A stretch of 64,000 nt of DNA from Tenacibaculum discolor. Lineage in GTDB: Bacteria > Bacteroidota > Bacteroidia > Flavobacteriales > Flavobacteriaceae. Position 1 is the stretch's first letter, and every line of letters starts with the position of its first letter. This document shows, in pieces, positions 61,852-64,000 of this stretch. The DNA lies in the NCBI RefSeq assembly GCF_003664185.1, contig NZ_RCCS01000007.1, positions 248,001 to 312,000 of the forward strand, read 5' to 3'. Position numbers and translations under genes: made by a program. A model generated the notes under the pieces. The model was not told the origin of the DNA and did no database searches. It was given only the letters and a program-made list of their open reading frames with translations.

Positions 61852-63495
61852 TTAAACTTGTAACACTCCCAAGTTAAAAGGCTTTTCAATAGGAGCGTGG
61901 TCAGCAGCTTCTATTCCCATAGAAATCCAAGTTCTAGTATCTAGAGGATTAATCACAGCATCTGTCCAAATTCTTGCTGCAGCATAATAAGGAGATATTT
62001 GATTATCATATCTCGATTTTATTTTGTCAAATAATTCAGCTTCTTTTTCAGGAGTAATTTCTTCTCCTTTTTTCTTTAAAGCAGCTGTTTCAATTTGTAA
62101 TAATACTTTTGCAGCAGAGGCTCCACTCATTACAGCTAATTCAGCACTAGGCCATGCAAAAATAAGGCGTGGATCATAGGCTTTACCACACATAGCATAA
62201 TTTCCTGCTCCGTAAGAGTTACCAATAACTACCGTAAACTTAGGAACTACAGAGTTACTTACAGCATTCACCATTTTAGCTCCGTCTTTAATAATTCCGC
62301 TATGTTCAGATTTACTTCCTACCATAAACCCAGTAACATCTTGTAAGAAAACTAATGGAATTTTCTTTTGGTTACAGTTAGCAATAAATCGAGTAGCTTT
62401 GTCGGCTGAATCGTTATAAATTACACCACCAAATTGCATTTCGCTAGGTTTCGTTTTAGCACCTTTTGATTTAACAATTTTACGTTGGTTGGCAACAATA
62501 CCAACAGCCCATCCATCAATACGAGCGTATCCTGTAATAATTGTTTGACCGTAACCGGCCTTGTATTCTTCAAATTCAGAATTATCTACCAAACGTTTAA
62601 TGATTTCCATCATATCGTATTGCTCATTACGAGCTTTTGGTAAAATTCCGAAAATATCATCTTCATTTTCTTTTGGAGGGAAAGCTTCTTTACGGTTAAA
62701 ACCAGCTTTGTCATAATCTCCAATTTTATCCATTAAGTTTTTAATGGTGTCTAAAGCATCTTTATCATCTTTTGCTTTGTAATCGGTAACCCCAGATACT
62801 TCACAATGTGTGGTTGCTCCACCCAACGTTTCATTATCAATGGTTTCACCTATAGCAGCTTTTACTAAATAACTACCTGCTAAGAAAATACTTCCTGTTT
62901 TATCTACAATTAAAGCTTCATCACTCATAATAGGTAAGTAAGCCCCACCAGCAACACAGCTTCCCATAACGGCAGCAATTTGGGTAATTCCCATGCTACT
63001 CATTACAGCATTATTTCTAAAAATTCTTCCGAAGTGTTCTTTATCAGGAAAAATTTCATCTTGCATTGGTAAGTACACCCCAGCAGAATCTACCAAATAG
63101 ATAATAGGTAGTTTATTTTCAATAGCTATTTCTTGTGCTCTTAAATTCTTTTTTCCTGTAATAGGGAACCAAGCACCTGCTTTTACTGTAGCATCATTAG
63201 CAACAACAATACATTGCTTACCGCTAACATATCCCATTTTTACAACTACACCTCCAGAAGGACATCCACCGTGTTCTTGATACATGTCTTCACCTGCAAA
63301 TGCAGCAATTTCAATAGACTTAGATTTATCGTCTAATAAGTAATCAATACGTTCACGAGCAGTTAATTTTCCTTTCTCATGATGTTTATCAATACGTTTT
63401 TGTCCGCCACCTAATTTTACTTTGGCAAAGCGTCTGCGTAAATCTGATACTAAAAGTTTATTGTGGTCTTCGTTTTTATTGAAGTTAAGATCCAT
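61852..63495 (-). CDS. Acyl-CoA carboxylase beta (carboxyltransferase) subunit
   Basis: The 547-residue protein has the N-terminal GKLTARERIDYLLD, the two crotonase-like carboxyltransferase domains with MGSCVAGGAYLPIMSDEALI and VTGFMVGSKSEHSGIIKDGAKMVNAV (in parts), and YAMCGKAYDPRLIFAWP. It is most like the methylcrotonyl-CoA carboxylase beta chain, a step of leucine breakdown; propionyl-CoA or geranyl-CoA activity is possible. The biotin-carrying alpha subunit is not in the window. A regulator gene lies just upstream. Confidence 0.9.
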   Translation of the reverse strand: MDLNFNKNEDHNKLLVSDLRRRFAKVKLGGGQKRIDKHHEKGKLTARERIDYLLDDKSKSIEIAAFAGEDMYQEHGGCPSGGVVVKMGYVSGKQCIVVANDATVKAGAWFPITGKKNLRAQEIAIENKLPIIYLVDSAGVYLPMQDEIFPDKEHFGRIFRNNAVMSSMGITQIAAVMGSCVAGGAYLPIMSDEALIVDKTGSIFLAGSYLVKAAIGETIDNETLGGATTHCEVSGVTDYKAKDDKDALDTIKNLMDKIGDYDKAGFNRKEAFPPKENEDDIFGILPKARNEQYDMMEIIKRLVDNSEFEEYKAGYGQTIITGYARIDGWAVGIVANQRKIVKSKGAKTKPSEMQFGGVIYNDSADKATRFIANCNQKKIPLVFLQDVTGFMVGSKSEHSGIIKDGAKMVNAVSNSVVPKFTVVIGNSYGAGNYAMCGKAYDPRLIFAWPSAELAVMSGASAAKVLLQIETAALKKKGEEITPEKEAELFDKIKSRYDNQISPYYAAARIWTDAVINPLDTRTWISMGIEAADHAPIEKPFNLGVLQV

Positions 63496-63553
63496 GGTAA
63501 GTTATTTGTTTGCGTGTGCTAAAATAAGAAAAACAACGTATAAAACAAGGTGT

Positions 63554-64000
63554 TTAAGTATACGATTGAATGATGTTTTCAACAGTGTTTTCTATTTCTT
63601 TATTTCTAGATTGCTTCATTAAAATATACGGTTCAGCTACGCGTTCGTTACAATTTTGTACAGCACAAGTTTCACAAGTTACCCCCACTGTTTTTTTAAT
63701 AAAAGTATCTTCATCAAAAAAATGAAGTTTTCTTTTTAAGTGTGGAGAAAGTAACATGCCTATGCTTACGCTACGATTAATTTTTTCTTTAAAAGGATCT
63801 GCGGTAGCTGCAGAAAGTACTAAGTATTCTTTTTGAGAATTTTCGTACGATGATATCTGAATCCCGTAAGCAGATTTTTTTTCTTCTGATACTTCTAAAT
63901 CCTGAATTGTTTTGATAGCAATCCATCTTCTACAATAATGTTCGTTATTACGATTTGCATGAGGAGATTGTTGCTGAGTAATATGTAACTCTTTAGAAAG
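63554..64000 (-). CDS. XRE/ScfR-like short-chain acyl regulator, 3' part
   Basis: The open frame continues to the right edge of the window, so this is the C-terminal part (at least 148 residues); a Met at 63757 is internal. It shows HYCRRWIAIKTI and a cysteine cluster CETCAVQNCNERVAEP, the DUF2083-type C-terminal region of XRE regulators of the ScfR/RamB-like family that control short-chain acyl metabolism. Its position 58 bases before the carboxylase gene suggests it regulates that operon. The N-terminal HTH should lie just outside. Confidence 0.82.
   Translation of the reverse strand, partial: LSKELHITQQQSPHANRNNEHYCRRWIAIKTIQDLEVSEEKKSAYGIQISSYENSQKEYLVLSAATADPFKEKINRSVSIGMLLSPHLKRKLHFFDEDTFIKKTVGVTCETCAVQNCNERVAEPYILMKQSRNKEIENTVENIIQSYT

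Overview
The window looks like a chromosomal segment of a marine-type Flavobacteriaceae bacterium (Bacteroidota); a Tenacibaculum/Polaribacter-like genus is a guess. The evidence is a strongly AT-rich sequence, the flavobacterial -7 promoter box TAnnTTTG in front of many genes, little sign of Shine-Dalgarno sites, a type IX secretion (T9SS) adhesin with a gliding-motility type C-terminal domain next to a PorP/SprF partner, and a menaquinone cluster. About 60 protein genes fill almost the whole window. I see no rRNA, tRNA, insertion sequence, prophage or CRISPR array.

Layout. 0-7.5 kb: a lipoprotein, dnaN, an LpxR-like outer-membrane deacylase, two tandem PPK2 polyphosphate kinases, an arsenate-reductase-like phosphatase, an Smr protein and a cysteine desulfurase. 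7.6-17.8 kb: surface region with a structured leader, a 1.6-kilo-residue T9SS adhesin carrying perfect 204-bp internal repeats, PorP/SprF, a TPR-PD40-OmpA protein, an OmpA lipoprotein, a small coiled-coil lipoprotein and a Lys/Glu-rich exported protein. 18-20.8 kb: three paralogous exported TonB-C-domain proteins on the minus strand. 20.9-25.1 kb: a cyclophilin-FKBP fusion, an outer-membrane protein and prfC. 25.2-30.7 kb: idi, a PTPS/QueD enzyme, manA, a poorly explained stretch with two tiny ORFs, then kdsB, a HAD phosphatase, a CAT-like acyltransferase and two small conserved proteins. 30.7-41.4 kb: an ECF sigma / membrane anti-sigma-like / Spy-like module, a 480-residue protein of unknown function, an MBL hydrolase, yaaA, a SanA/YdcF protein, sdaA, DUF2853, a TPR protein and a sodium:solute symporter. 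41.5-44.4 kb: glycolysis genes pfkA, gap, mgsA and a RidA protein. 44.4-52.2 kb: lptD facing an amidase, an MCE/MlaD protein, a two-gene Fe-S oxidoreductase and a lipoprotein. 52.2-58.4 kb: menA, a DUF4349 lipoprotein, an MBL hydrolase, SRPBCC, menC, a CPBP protease and menE. 58.4-64 kb: a zinc-ribbon membrane protein, yebC, a MORN-repeat membrane protein, an acyl-CoA carboxylase beta subunit and the 3' part of an ScfR-like regulator cut by the window end.

The genes form coherent modules: envelope biogenesis (lptD, LpxR-like, kdsB, MlaD, amidase), surface display through T9SS, central carbon flux (pfkA-gap-mgsA) and menaquinone for respiration. I found no obvious new defence or mobile system. 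The least explained signals are the structured leader at 7688-7748, the small-ORF transcript at 27.58-27.92 kb, the three exported TonB-C paralogs, and short dispersed-repeat copies built into menE, one of them at its start codon.
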